DNA from: Xylogone sp. PMI_703
Taxonomy: Eukaryota > Ascomycota > Leotiomycetes
NCBI GenBank assembly: GCA_021399445.1
Contig: JAJTUQ010000003.1
Coordinates: 1,736,001-1,800,000, forward strand
Length of the DNA: 64,000 bases
Direction of reading: 5' to 3'
Below, piece by piece: positions 1-12,024 of this stretch (positions are counted from its first letter, which is position 1; the number at the start of each line of letters is the position of its first letter). The notes under the pieces were generated by a model. The model saw only the letters and a program-made list of their open reading frames with translations. It did no database searches and was not told the origin of the DNA. A program made the position numbers and the translations under genes.

Positions 1-1809
1 GCTTCTGAGGCGCCAACAGTGAATGTTGCTCGTGAAGAGCTTACAGTAGCCGTCTCACTCTTGGCAGTGCCTTGAATGACACATGTTCCATTTGCAAAAG
101 TCTGACCTCCCACTGTTGGATTACCACCTTGGTCTTGTCGGGAAGTAGCATATGGCGCTGTGAGTCTCTTAGCAGTTACTGTACTACCCGAAAGTCCGGT
201 AAGAGTAAATGTTTGAGTACTCCTTGTGCCTGAAGTATAATAGTCAGAGTTATATAGAAGAACTTTCACCGGCTTCGTGCCCTGATAAATGGCATATGCG
301 GCATAGTTTGTGGTTCTATCATCTAAAGGGGCAATTTTGTCGGCTTTGCCAACTGCCATTGCTGCAAAGTAGGCGCCATAGTACGGAGCACCCATACTGT
401 ATCGCCCCCACCAACAGTATTGACCTTGCGAATATAGTCAGTTATTGTATAGAAGCAATCTGATAAAAAGTCTTAAGAAGGGCGTAGCATACAATTGCCA
501 ATTGTGCCTTGGTGGAAGTAGAGAGCCTAAGTTTTGTTAACAATGTTATCTTTAGCTCGAAATGCCGATATTTTACCTTCACCCCCATAATCAATGACTG
601 CAGGATATAGTCCATAACCCATAAACCAGCACCAAAAGTAGGGCTGATCCCGCCGCCCCCCTGAGTCGCTATATTATAAATTAGAAAATAAGTCTAAGAA
701 GCATTGATATGCAATTCAGTAGCCTACCGGAATTTGTCTCCCCAAATACCAACGGTTTACCAATGGAATTTGCCGCCGATACTTCGCTCTTAAAGCCTGA
801 TATCTGAGTTGCAATTCCACTATGGCTCATCAATGAAGCGAGATTAGCAGTAGATGCGGATTGAGGGTAGTTGTGAGAGCTGTAAGTCTTCACATAATTT
901 GTTGCGCCACCCTCTACCGCAATAAGTCCTTTGTTACTATAGCTGCTAACCCCAAAATAGACGCCCCCTTGGAAGATATCGGTTGTAGAAAGGTTCCCAC
1001 CAACTTGATCTTGCCAAGTCACTTGAGATGTAAAGTCCTTCGAGCTGCTCCATGAACCTCCTGCAATAGGATCCGAGCTTGTGTAGACTACAGACTATCA
1101 AAATGCAGTCCTAATCACACCTGAATAGAGTGCTTACAGTTAGGCTCGTTTCCAAGCTCAATGGCGTCTAAATTTTTCATATTTTGGTGAGCATACTTTG
1201 CAGCAGCTATTGTATTACCAATATTGTTCAAACGCCTATTCAAGCCTAAGGGTCGTGGTAAGCAAAATTAGTGCTATGTCTCAAGATGTAACGTGAGAAA
1301 CACCTACCTAGTGTAACTTTGCCTGCGTAACTCCCAGCTAAAGTCATGAAAGACGACCCAAACGTCAATGACGAGGGGGCATCAGCAGGGTTTGACACTG
1401 TACAGGTCACAGCGTTTGGTGATGACGAATCATATGTTGCTCGATCTCTAGAGTCATGTTAACTAAGTCTACTAACATTTTTAAAAGGTGTGGCAACTGT
1501 GTGGTTCCACCAATACGAATTGGGGGTGCTGTTCCCATTAGGTTTTGCAAGTTCTTCAGACATGTAGAGGTTGAGGCGACATCATTCATATAACTCGGGA
1601 ATGTGAAAAACTCCAACCTTGTAGAACAATCAGCTTATCCCTTTCTAGATCGGGACAGTATACCACTAGACGACCTACGAAACTCCCACAGGGGCGGCAT
1701 CCAATTGTGGGCTTGCATTGGACGGTGGTGAAGATGGTACATTGAAAGTAAGTCCGAGTACAAGCAATATTTGGGGCAGAAGCCAAAAGAGAGCCAATCT
1801 AGGTGCCAT
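1..1809 (-). CDS. GH79 beta-glucuronidase-like secreted hydrolase (3' end outside window)
   Basis: Secreted glycoside hydrolase of family 79. Fungal members remove glucuronic or 4-O-methyl-glucuronic acid from arabinogalactan-proteins and similar glycans. Eight exons read 1809-1679, 1617-1498, 1447-1308, 1245-1138, 1087-728, 668-577, 526-493 and 424-1, giving 469 residues before the edge. The start at 1809 precedes a signal peptide (MAPRLALFWLLPQILLVLG). The conserved N-terminal block VSLEFFTFPSY and the IRIGGTTQDRATYD motif are restored only by splicing. The acid/base glutamate lies in ELGNEPN and the nucleophile in LVFGETNS. The C-terminal beta domain (after CWWGRYSMG) ends in VGASEA, so probably only a few residues are missing. 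Apparent early stops in single frames all fall inside introns, so the gene looks intact. It is divergent from the GH43 gene at 2892. Family confidence is high; exact substrate is inferred. Confidence 0.9.
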
Positions 1810-2891
1810 GACTTTGTTTGATACAGCGAGTTGCTTGAACCCTTGGATATAAATACTATGCAGCGGTGGCAGCTTTAAATTATGCCGAATATGAGGAGCC
1901 CTCAAGATGTTATGGTGCTCTCGAGAGCAATGAGCATCGATATTGTAAACTTAGGTTTGCACACGTAAACCTCCATACGGATAGTCTTGCATTCGATCCA
2001 TAGCCCTTCTAAGGACGGAAAATTAAGTATCAACAATTCCTATCAAAATATGAATATCTGTGAGGGAGGAACTCCCGGAGGCATCCGGATGTGTGAAAGC
2101 AATGGCTTGGAGTATAGGAAGTTTAATTGCTCGGTCAAATACAGTCCGTCGTCTTAATTCAAATACAATACATATAGTGACTTACTTGGGTCTCCCAGAG
2201 ACCACTAATATTGGTGGTTACCAGGGCAAGGAACCTGGTAAAGCGCGGGGAGGATTAGGATGTTAATACTTAGAAAGTGCAGGGAATGCCCCCCTTCACT
2301 CATCCTCGAGTAAGCTATGAAAATGCCACCTGAGATATCTGTTACATGACATAGGCGATGGAATCTACAGGGGAATTTGCTGTAGAAATGATCACTGCAT
2401 GCATGCACAGTATATTATTTCTCCACCTCTGAGTTGGACTATAAACCACTGGAGCGTCTCTTTCCAGATTAATATCTGCCGACAGACCATCAGCTTTGTA
2501 TCGGCCGAGATCAAAGCGAGGCGGCTATTTAGAGGTGCCATAAAGCTTAATTGGAGCGCGTAAATAGGCTTTTATAATTAGCCTTGATGGATAGATGGGA
2601 CGTCGATACTTTAACACGTTAAGGATAGAACCCCCTGCATCGGACAAAGTTTCGGACAGATTGCCCATACGACCCGATGCATGTGAAGAGAGAAGATAAA
2701 GAGGAGTAAACACGCATATATGAAATATTCTGCGGGGGAATCCGGGGATGGCGGACCCGAGTTTAGATGAACTCCAGTGCGAGTATACCTACAGTTCGTA
2801 CGTGAGGAAATATATATTCTGGTTCGGAGATGAAGAGTTTCATATCTGTAGATCGTGTGCAGCTTCTTAGCCACTGCATAATCTGGTCAAT
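1810..2891. promoter_or_regulatory. Divergent intergenic region between GH79 and GH43 genes
   Basis: About 1.1 kb without a supportable gene separates the start codons of the two hydrolases, so it must hold both promoters. No single operator could be identified with confidence. Confidence 0.5.
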
Positions 2892-4726
2892 ATGTTCTCG
2901 TCTACAGCTCTTAGTCTCTCTCTTTTCTCGGCACTCACTTCTGCATCACTTCAAATTGTAGGTCGGATAATCTGCAATTCCCCTGGAAAAAGATCTCTCA
3001 CTAATAATAGTTGAGGTTCCTGGAGCAACGTGGACTGCGAAAGGTACAAACCAGCACGTGCAAGCTCATGGTGGTGGCATTAATGAAGTCAATGGCGTAT
3101 ATTACTGGATTGGGGAGAATAAATTGAACGGAAGCGCTTTTCAGTCAATCAATTGCTATTCATCAACCGTGAGTAGGCAGTTCACCTTATTATCTACATG
3201 TTCAATTATTTCGGTATGATTCTGGACTGACTTGGGCATTTGGGATACAGGATCTAGTTCAGTGGACTTTTGTAAATGAACTTTTGACACTTCAAAGTTC
3301 GGGAGATCTTGGCCCTAACAGGGTTGTGGAAAGGCCACATGTGCTATACAACGACCAGACTAAGAAATATGTGATGTGGATGCACATCGATAGTTCTTCA
3401 TATGGAGAAGCTAAAGCTGGAGTGGCCACTAGTTCTAGCATTTGTGGGAGTTACACTTATTTGTAAGACGTCTCGCTGATCAAGGAGCATATTCTGACCT
3501 ATACTAGAGGATCTAGCCAGCCTCTCGGGTTCCAAAGTAGAGATCTAAACGTCTTCAAAGGTTAGATTGAGCTACCTGCGGAATTTCTTGGTTCTCGCTG
3601 ACTACGAATAGACACCGATGGGAGTGGCTATCTCTTAACAGAAGATGTATGATGCCTTTGAACAATATGAACGAAATGCTGACCCATAGCTATAGAGAGC
3701 GAACGGGCTCCGAATTGATAAACTCTCAGCCGACTATACATCGGCAGCATCAGCGACCTTCTTATATGCTCAGGACTATGAGGCACCCGCTTTGTACAAA
3801 TCCGGAAATACCTACTTCATGTTTGCGTCTCATGAAAGTGGTTGGTGTAAGTCTCTTCGATTCTAGACTGGGTTAATTGGGAGCTGATAAAGGTGCAGCG
3901 CCGAACGACAATATATATTGCACTGCCACAAAACTCACTGGCCCCTGGTCCGCATGGGCAAATTTTGCTCCTTCAGGAACAAATACCTACTCATCTCAAA
4001 CTGCTGCGGTAGTTTCAGTTAATGGAGTCGTGATGTATAGCACTCAGTCAACGTAACTAATTTCTGTATTGCTAAGACCTTACAGGTACATGGGAGATCG
4101 GTGGCAGTCATCCAACCTTATGACATCAACGTACGTGTGGCTTCCGTTAACAATCTCAGGCACGACTGCAACATTAGTAAGATCTTTACTTCCTCATTCA
4201 TTTCTGTAGCTTATTTGATAAAGCATAATGAAGTTAACTGGATACTTAATGTTGGAGCGGGTTCCTGGGCTGCTGGTCCTAGCGAATCTACGCCCGAAGC
4301 AGAGTCTAGCAGCAATACACTCGCAAATGGTGCTAAGGTTGTTTCCTGCTCCGGGTGTTCAGGGTCAAAATCCATCGGTTATATAGGAGGTTCTCCGGGA
4401 GGTACACTGACGTTCAACGGGGTATCAAGCAGCGCTTCCACTACAACGACAATTAGAATTCACCATACAAACGGTGATTCTACACAAAGATATGCTAATG
4501 TGGTGGTAAATGGTGCGAGCTACACAGTGGCTTTCCTACCAACAACAAACGACAATACTCCTGGGACAAGTACGTTGACTGTTCCATTGAAGAGCGGCTC
4601 GAATACAATTGAATTTGAGGCTCATAGCGGCGGCTGGGGTATGTAATCTGCCTTGACTAATTGAATGATCAATGCTGATTTATGAAAGCTGCAAACGTGG
4701 ACAGACTGATGGTACCAGCGTCATAA
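2892..4726 (+). CDS. GH43 exo-beta-1,3-galactanase with C-terminal CBM35
   Basis: Secreted enzyme resembling GH43 subfamily 24 exo-beta-1,3-galactanases, which cut the backbone of type II arabinogalactan. Ten exons: 2892-2961, 3011-3168, 3251-3462, 3508-3560, 3612-3646, 3696-3846, 3899-4052, 4086-4176, 4224-4638, 4689-4726 (458 residues). A signal peptide (MFSSTALSLSLFSALTSAS) is followed by QAHGGGI, a five-bladed propeller core, and a CBM35-like module starting near VNWILNVGAGSW and ending in IDRL-type sequence (VDRLMVPAS). Residues matching the known subfamily site are visible: Glu in VVERPHVLYN, Glu in DYEAPALYKSG, and Gln in TYSSQTAA, the last replacing the usual GH43 aspartate base. The first intron uses a weak donor (GTCGGA), chosen because the better GTAGGT donor breaks the frame. 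Its divergent GH79 neighbour acts on the same polymer. Confidence 0.9.
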
Positions 4727-5302
4727 ATCCTGAAAGACCGGACCGGACCTACAGCACTGAGCAACTAAGGCAATGCCGAGTTTATGATTTGCCAGAGCTG
4801 CTAAGCGAACTCTAAGCAATTTAAAAGCATAGAGTTATGTCAGTTGTATGAAGTATAGTCCACAAACTGTCTTTTTATCAACTGTATATGGGATTAGGTG
4901 GTCTTTTCTTTCCGTGGCATGAATGGCTTTGCTTGAGTTGTACTCCAGTGTCTAAGTGCTTTCTATCAATCCGTGGTCCCAGTAAACGTAACAATGCTTC
5001 TATTATTAATTTCTGATTTGAAAAACTCAACAGGCAAGAACGGTTATCTCCGTGGTACTAAGAGCGCTTGATGTGCCAGTATCGGGCAATAGCCAATCAA
5101 TTCAGATTATAGAGAATGATATACCTGAATCTAATGTCTTGCCTCGCTATTATAAAGGACATGTACTGAAGCTCCAGGATCTCAATCTATACAAGCCGCT
5201 AAATTTCTCTTGTTAAGATTGGCTCATCTGAATCATTCTCAAGGGCTCGTATCTGTTCAGTTATGGAGATAGCTAGCTACTCTATTGTAGGAGTTAAACC
5301 AC
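4727..5302. other. Intergenic, no gene seen
   Basis: 576 bases between the convergent ends of the GH43 gene and the dehydrogenase. I see no coding, RNA or repeat signal. Confidence 0.5.
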
Positions 5303-6755
5303 CTACTCCTCTGCAATCCGGTACACGACTTTGACGCCGCTAACCCCTTCTCTCATTAATTCGAATCCTTCATTTAATAATGCCTCTAGCCCACCACTCT
5401 TTAATAGTATAGGATGGGGCTTAATCAATTTCTTTTGCAACAACCCTTTGCAGATGCCACAAAATTTAACACACAGAGCAAAGTCTTCAGGATCCGCATC
5501 CCACGGTTCGCCCTCTGTTTCCCACGGAAGATTGAATATGGTGTAGCCCAGGAAGAATATTTCCTTAACTTTGTTGGATGGATGCTGGAGAGGTAAGTTT
5601 ACTGGCAAGAGAGAGACGTATGTGATGTCATCTTCATCTTCTTTTGGGATCGTAAAACAACCCGCGCAAAATTTCGCTGAGGCATCGGTAGCGATCGTAT
5701 CAAAGATCAATGTCAAGGGTTTTCCGTTGGTGAGTGAGTGTATTTTTGACGGCGATTCTGGATCGTGCTATGTATGAAGCATAAAGTTAGGGAAATATAA
5801 TATTGCGATCGTGTAAAAGAGGAGATACTGGGGAGGGGGTCATACATAGTCGAATACATAATCAGCGCCGAGGCTCTTGACAAGGTTAAAGTTACGTTTA
5901 GAGCAAGTTGTTATCACTGTTAATTGCGATCTAATATAAATTAGCTTGTTTCCCAATGAACCAATCAATAATCTTGACCAGGAGCGGAGAACGCGATAAT
6001 TAATTAGCTAATAGTAGTAAGTGCACTTACAATTGTGCAAATTGAATTGCCAGAGTTCCTGTTGCGGAACTACCGCCGTATATCAAGATAAACTTGCTCT
6101 CTTCGTTGCTCGGTCCCCCATCAGGAGCACTCTCCAGAGCTGAGAGTGGTAACTTCAAATACTTATAAAGCCCCAACGATACCGTGCCAAGACCGCAGGG
6201 AAGTGTAGATGCCTCTTCGAAACTGAGATGAGGAGGGATGTGCACCGCAGTATCACCTTTGATGAGGATGTAGTTGGCATAAGTGCCAAATTGTGGGTAC
6301 AAGATATTCCCTTGAATATTTTGTCAGACGTTATTGTAATACTATGAAATTAAACTACAGGAAGCACGTCGATCTAGTCATTGATCCAGTGCCTTGGTCT
6401 GGACCAAATTTTCCAGTGTACGCACAGAATGGATATACTTACCCCCATGAGATGCCCCAAACACCCTATCTCCTTTCTGGAACCTTTTCGTTACTTGGGT
6501 TCCTACTTCCACTACAATTCCTGCAGCATCACATCCCATGACCTGTGGTAGAGGGGCAACGCCTTTAGAAGTAACGAATGGTTCATCGAGGGTTTGCCAG
6601 TCTGTGGGATTCATAGCCACAGCAATAGTACGGATCAAGATGAACGATGCATTGTCTGGACTGTGCACAGAAGGGATAGGGATGTCACTGAGAGTGGCCT
6701 TGCTCTGGCCAGTCTTGAGAATTGCATTGTTGACAGGTGGATTTTGTGGAGACAT
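5303..6755 (-). CDS. Medium-chain dehydrogenase, trans-enoyl-reductase / ToxD-like
   Basis: NADPH-dependent MDR-family oxidoreductase of the type that includes LovC and ToxD. Four exons: 6755-6443, 6310-6031, 5930-5846, 5767-5303, giving 380 residues, the usual length. The N-terminal GroES-like domain includes VAMNPTDWQTLD and MGCDAAGIVVEVG; the Rossmann part has the GGSSATGTLAIQFAQ nucleotide loop typical of this subfamily, then VITTCSKRNF and SLGADYVFDY. The C-terminal exon reads through KFCGICKGLLQ. No polyketide or peptide synthase is present here, so a partner role in polyketide synthesis is not supported; many fungal relatives are orphan reductases of unknown substrate. The Zn2Cys6 gene upstream on the same strand could regulate it, but nothing in the sequence proves this. 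Confidence 0.85.
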
Positions 6756-7488
6756 TGCTTATAGAGAATACAAGTAGAAATAACAATAGAGGCTAAGGAA
6801 TGCGGGAGAAGGGGATTAAAGCATGAAGCATAAGACTGACGGTTTGATCATGCAAGCGTGCATTGTGGAATGTCGTCTGTACCGCGATGTATTTATACAT
6901 AGAAGCCCTTTGATGGTGCAATAATCCATGATACTTTAGATTTGTAAGGATGCAGGATCCCATGTTATTCGCGCAGCAACACTAACTTTGCACCCGAGTA
7001 CTTACGTACAGACAGATTCGCACAGCTTACAGACTCATCAGATCGCAGACTCCGTAAGTACGGAGTACGATGTAGGAATACCGGAGTTCGCTTATCGCAT
7101 CCCTTGGCTCTGAACTAGAAGAAGTATTATTAGTAAAGTCCCACCTACATCAACAGTGTTATCCTGTAAACTTATATGAATGGTTCAGTGACATGGGCTT
7201 CCTCAGTTGATCAGTATATAGCTGAATTAAGGAAGTGTAGGGTGAAGCTGGACTGATTCTCCTGGATATACCGGTAATCCGCTCTCGCAGCTCAGATTGT
7301 AGGTAAATTTATTATTTTGAGGAACTAATGGACATGGATCCTAGGGTATAAAGCTGTGTATCGAATGACGCTTTGTTAGAAGAAAACCTTTATAACGTTG
7401 CAAGCAGAATCTACAAATAATCCAAATTTATATTAGCTTAGTAAATATTTAACATTGATTTTGGCTATCCAATCATCTTACAACTGTT
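6756..7488. other. Intergenic with short palindrome
   Basis: Promoter side of the dehydrogenase and 3' side of the regulator. A 7-base inverted repeat with a 4-base loop (actccgt..acggagt, 7049-7066) is the only structure noticed; no gene. Confidence 0.4.
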
Positions 7489-9763
7489 CTATCCCGGAAA
7501 ATCCTGCCAGTTTGTCCAGTTTAATGCGTCATCTTCAACTGGAGGATATACTGAGTTATTAATCGTATGGTAGTATGACAAGTCCTGGTAAAGTTCGGTT
7601 GGCTGATACGGAAGAAATATATTTGATGGGAAACCTTGTGTTTCAAGAGCAAAACTTCCAAGACCTACGCCACGCGGATCCAGACTTGCGACCTCGAAAG
7701 TTAATCTGGTAGATTGATCGTTGAGAGGCAACCTAGTATCTTCATCTCTCTGGCTGTGGGACACATTTTCATTTAGTGAGATTGCGCTGTCTCTCGCGGA
7801 ACGAGCTTTTCTTAATAGCCTGCTCAGAGGTTTATATGCATCACAGTGTGTGATATGAAGATTCATATGTTGGCCAAACTCGGCGTCATCTATCTGGCTG
7901 GAAGCTGAAGGGATTTTTGATCCAAGTTGAAGTGCAGCATATATTGCCTTCCAAGCTCTTTCTACCAGTTCACCCTGTGTACGTGCGCATAGTTCTGATA
8001 ATATGAAGGTCATTGCATACCACTGGACGTAGGTTTCACATAGCCATCTCCACCTGTGTGTTCGCGGTTCCTTAAGTAATAACAGCCAATGCTCGATAGT
8101 CGAGATAGACCTAATGAACAAGCTGTTTCTAATATCCCGAGGGAGTCCGGAGCAATTATCCTTCCGCAGATACGGATGATATACCACGAGCCACATTTTC
8201 GTCAGTACAATCTGACAAATCACATCAATATACCAACAGAAAGGATTTGCCCGGTCACAATTTTTCAAGAGCTCTTGAACTCGTTCGTGGTGTCTTACTA
8301 TCAATTCACTATTTTCAGCAACGATTTTGGCTGCACTGACTTTGTCAGATCCATCGATAGCTCCAGGAGATGTGTATTGAAGATTTCGAAAGAGTTTAGT
8401 TGCATCAAAACGAATTATGCTGAATGTCATCTCCGTCAGACCAACCCTGGGTTCAGGAAAAGCTGTCATGCCCGAAAGGAGGTCTTGATCATTGATGTTG
8501 AGTGGCATTCGCGTATCGATGCCTTCGTGAGGGATTGCGGCATCGTAGCCGGAGTCCTCAGACGCTCGAGAGTCAAGAACACATATGGCCCACCATAGTC
8601 TTCGCCTCATCTCCACTACAAAAGGAGATAAATTGAAGTGAGTACCGTCACGGTGGAGACCAGCATTCCTCGCAAGTCGAACTGCCAAAGAAGTAAGGGT
8701 CCACATGAGTCGAATACTGCAATGATTTCGCAGGCTAGTTAAGAATATAACGAAAGCTTGTAGAACGATCATTTCCTCCGTCTCCATAAGTCGCGCTTGT
8801 GCCAGTGCCTTCTCCATAGCAAATTTGTATGTATGAATAAGGTGGTCCTTATCGCTGCCTAAGATCTCGAGGCATTCTTCTGCCGTTAGACTTGCCACAA
8901 CAGAGAAGTATATGGCAAACATCAGTGCCTCAAGCCCCTTAGAAATATGATCTAATTTTTCCATTGCACCAAGGACAAGCATCTCAACGGTCGGTGTATG
9001 CAGTACTTTGATAAGTACATCGCAGTTTTCCTTGAAAAGACACCAGTACAACGGAATTTTATCAGGTGCTGGATGCAGTTCAAGCAGGGAACTGTGTGAA
9101 ACACTGAGACCGAGTATGGAAACTGGATCGGCTTCTGCAATATTTACCGATGCGGGCGAGTCCTGCTCAACAGGAAACTCTTCTAAAAGACTCTTCAGAT
9201 CTTCCACCTAGATATGCAATTATCAGGGACTGTCTTCACAGAATCGACCAATGTCTTTCAGAGTTGCGTACCTCTTCCCTTATGTTTGCCCAAAAAGTGC
9301 TGGTAATGTATCTACTTCTCCCGTCTCCAACAGCCAGTCTCCCAAACTCTATTCCAAGTTCAGTTTCCTCATCCTGATGACTCCAATCATGGCTTGTTTG
9401 ACCTGGTGGCGTTGCATCTTTTGTGTATTCTGCCGTGAGTCCTTCGACGGCCTTGTCCCCCTTAGTCAGCGGCTGAGAGGATTTAACATCAAGGTCCTTC
9501 CGTAGATGCGCTATAGCATCTTCGAGATGGCTAAGTCTTTGAATAGCACTGAGAGAGGTTTTCTGCCGCGTTGAAGGCCGTCTGGGAACAAATACGCACT
9601 CAATATTTCCTTTACGGCAACTTATGCATGGATGAACTCTGTCGCATCGTTTCCTCTTCTTTCGACATGACAAGCACGAATAGGGATTTAACACGGGCTT
9701 CTGAGAAGATGACGCATCATTATTATGGCTATCCACACTCTCAGGCGTGGTTCCGTTAAGCAT
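7489..9763 (-). CDS. Zn2Cys6 transcription factor with fungal-specific TF domain
   Basis: Nuclear DNA-binding regulator of 736 residues in two exons (9763-9272 and 9207-7489). The zinc cluster has cysteines at about 30, 33, 40, 46, 49 and 56 (CLSCRKKRKRC then CISCRKGNIEC), followed by a basic linker and a short coiled coil (IQRLSHLEDAIAHLRKDL). The middle homology region carries the family block with SLAVRLARNAGLHRDG and EMRRRLWWAICVLDSRASED. The intron is 64 bases with good borders and rejoins the frame exactly at EE/VEDLK. Target genes cannot be read from the sequence; neighbours are the ToxD-like dehydrogenase (same strand) and a divergent nitroreductase 968 bases away. Confidence 0.92.
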
Positions 9764-10042
9764 AATTCACCGGACAGCCAGTAGTATAAAGCCTACAGTG
9801 TACCCTACTGAGTCCACAAGTGTCAAGCGAAGAGCTTGAAGCTGCTGTCGGGCCTTTCGGACAGCGACGCTCTCTGTTTTGAATCATTACAGAAGTTGTT
9901 AGTCAGCGTGGGGTCTTGGCAAAGTCCGCCTCTCCGCTCCCAGTTATGAGTGAGAAATTAGCTGATACTCTAGTCATAAATTGTGTGGAGCAGAGTGGTT
10001 TTGCCACGGCAAACTCCACCTAGTTTGATTGTTTCAAAGTAG

Positions 10043-10152
10043 CTTAGCTCGCGGCGGACAGAATAGCTGTCAGTGTGGTACTTCCGGGCTCGCCAAGCTT
10101 TGGTGGCGACTTATGTACCACCATGCCAACTATTTGTCCGCCGCGAGCTTAG
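10043..10152. repeat. Long imperfect hairpin / foldback element
   Basis: A nearly self-complementary 110-base segment. Outer arms agctcgcggcggaca (10046-10060) and tgtccgccgcgagct (10135-10149) match perfectly over 15 bases; inward, gtggtac pairs with gtaccac and tcgcca with tggcga, around a centre near 10097. The whole segment could fold into one stem. It may be a small foldback transposon remnant or a structured regulatory site. Confidence 0.75.
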
Positions 10153-10222
10153 ATTTATTAAAGTTGTTATTTCTTGAATAGCGTCGATCTTAGTAAGATT
10201 CCTTTTGGAGATACCGAGAATC

Positions 10223-10608
10223 TCACATCTAACAGAGTTAAACCTAGGAGTGGGCCACCCCCTGTTTTTACCACTTGTCAGCAGCCACCAATACAACTCT
10301 ATTGAAGGTCTCAAATCTGCTTCACTTATCTCGTCCCTATTTTTAGAGGTTGGTTATTGAATTAGTTGATTATTTAACCTTTTGGCCACTGTATTATATT
10401 CAAATTCCCTGTTAATGATAACTCTCCTCCAGCAGATAAGCTAGAGGTGGTAATATTGTATGGGGAGAATGAGAGCTGGTTACCCACAATTTCATTGTTT
10501 AAGTGTTTAAGATCTGTGGATTAGCTAAACTGTATGGAGATATGATTAGCCAAGTCTTACTAGACTGATCAATTACGGATTCGGCTAGGCTAACTCTGTT
10601 AGATGTGA
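10223..10608. repeat. 386-base element bounded by 18-base perfect inverted repeats
   Basis: tcacatctaacagagtta at 10223-10240 is exactly repeated in inverse orientation at 10591-10608, and a further cctag is shared just inside with a one-base shift. The interior is AT-rich and non-coding. This is the shape of a non-autonomous DNA transposon (MITE) remnant. No clear target-site duplication is visible, so the element call is tentative. Confidence 0.5.
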
Positions 10609-10731
10609 CACTCTATGGTACTCTTTAATTCCACTATATCTATTAGTCTCATGAATCCTCGAAAGTGTTCTCTACTGGGCAGCGTATCAAGATTCCGTTT
10701 TATCGCGTAAGTTTTGCATTCATACAGCATA

Positions 10732-11496
10732 ATGTCTTCAAAGATATTTCTAGATATTGTAAAAAATCGCCGGACAATCTACCAGCTTCAAAAGTCATCC
10801 ACAATATCTGATAAACAAATCAAAGATATCATCACACAGGCCGTGCTGCACGTCCCTTCACCGTTCAATTTACAATCGGCACGCATCATACTGTTGCTTG
10901 GGAAAGAGCACGATAAAGTATGGGAGATAACAAAGGAAGCATTAAAGAAGATTCTACCTGCCGAGCGATATCCAGCCACAGAACAGAAACTTGACGGCTT
11001 TAAAGCTGCTTACGGCACAGTTAGTTGACTTCCTCAATTTGACATTAGATCTTAGGACATATTGATTTACCGTATTGATAATCAGGTCCTCTTTTTTGAT
11101 AGCCGGTCTTCTGTCTCATCTATGCAAGAAAAGTTTCCGCGATATGCTACCCGCTTCCCCACATGGGCTGCTCAGTCAAGTATGCTTGTTCCTTCCTTAT
11201 CTTACCTGTAACATATGGTCTTAGTCAGGTATGCATCTTATATTGTCAGGCTAACTTTATAACCAGATGCCATGCATCAATTCGCCATATGGACTGCTCT
11301 AGAAGCTGAGGGGCTGGGTTGTAACCTTCAACACTACAACCCCATAATCGATGAGAGAGTAGCTGCAGAGTGGAATGTACCAAGTGACTGGGAGCTTGAT
11401 GCTCAGTTAGTATTTGGAGCCCCTGTAGGTCAAGCAGGAGAGAAGACATTTCTAGATGTGGATGAACGTTTCAAAGTCTACGGTGCTCAAAGCTAG
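10732..11496 (+). CDS. FMN-dependent nitroreductase-like protein (Frm2/Hbn1 type)
   Basis: Small flavin oxidoreductase of 203 residues in three exons (10732-11019, 11086-11179, 11267-11496). The start MSSKIF was chosen because the in-frame upstream codons lack an ATG. Family blocks visible are the N-terminal RRTIYQLQKSS, VLHVPSPFNLQSAR (FMN-contact region), the central FPTWAAQS, and the C-terminal block WTALEAEGLGCNLQHYNP. Yeast relatives are linked to lipid signalling and oxidative stress; the substrate here is unknown. It is divergent from the Zn2Cys6 gene. No defects seen. Confidence 0.88.
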
Positions 11497-12024
11497 AATG
11501 CCTGCTAAGGAAACGAATCTAATAAATATGTGGGTACCAACTAAAGAGTATAGAAAGTTATTCATACCGAAATTCAAGCTGGCTCTACTTTCGTAAAACA
11601 TATCTAATATGTATATTTTAAAAAAAGTGACAACCTAGCATCATCAATGTATAACAAAATTAAGTATCTGTATCTATAGACGCACATATACCATTATTAG
11701 CCCAATAAGAGAATGAGGCCAGTCTTAGTCTTATTGGAAACTAATTTAGATCTCCATCCATAGTTACTAACTAGCCTTTTATAATCTTCAAAGCAGGCTG
11801 ATGATATGTAATATGTCATTCTCTATTGGTAATCCTATTCAAAGTAGGAACTTATATTAATGACTGTATCCCAATAAGCCCACCAGTCGTTGACGGCTTG
11901 GTTTATAACAGGTAGTCATAACATCTTGTAAACGAGCATGGCAACTTTCAAGAATAGCATTTGATAGTGTAAGTGGTCTGTGACGTGTTCTATTGTGCCT
12001 GTATTACAGAGTCACTATCTGAAG
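11497..12024. other. Intergenic, AT-rich
   Basis: Between convergent nitroreductase and YcaC-like genes. No gene or repeat seen. Confidence 0.5.

Larger units (their letters stand above)
9764..10731. other. Intergenic region with two inverted-repeat elements
   Basis: Shared upstream region of the Zn2Cys6 gene and the nitroreductase gene. It contains no credible gene but two separate inverted-repeat structures, listed individually. Confidence 0.6.

Noticed and set aside
1675..1677. Early stop in the GH79 gene after residue 44
   Set aside because: It lies in a 61-base intron; splicing from 1679 to 1617 restores VSLEFFTFPSY.
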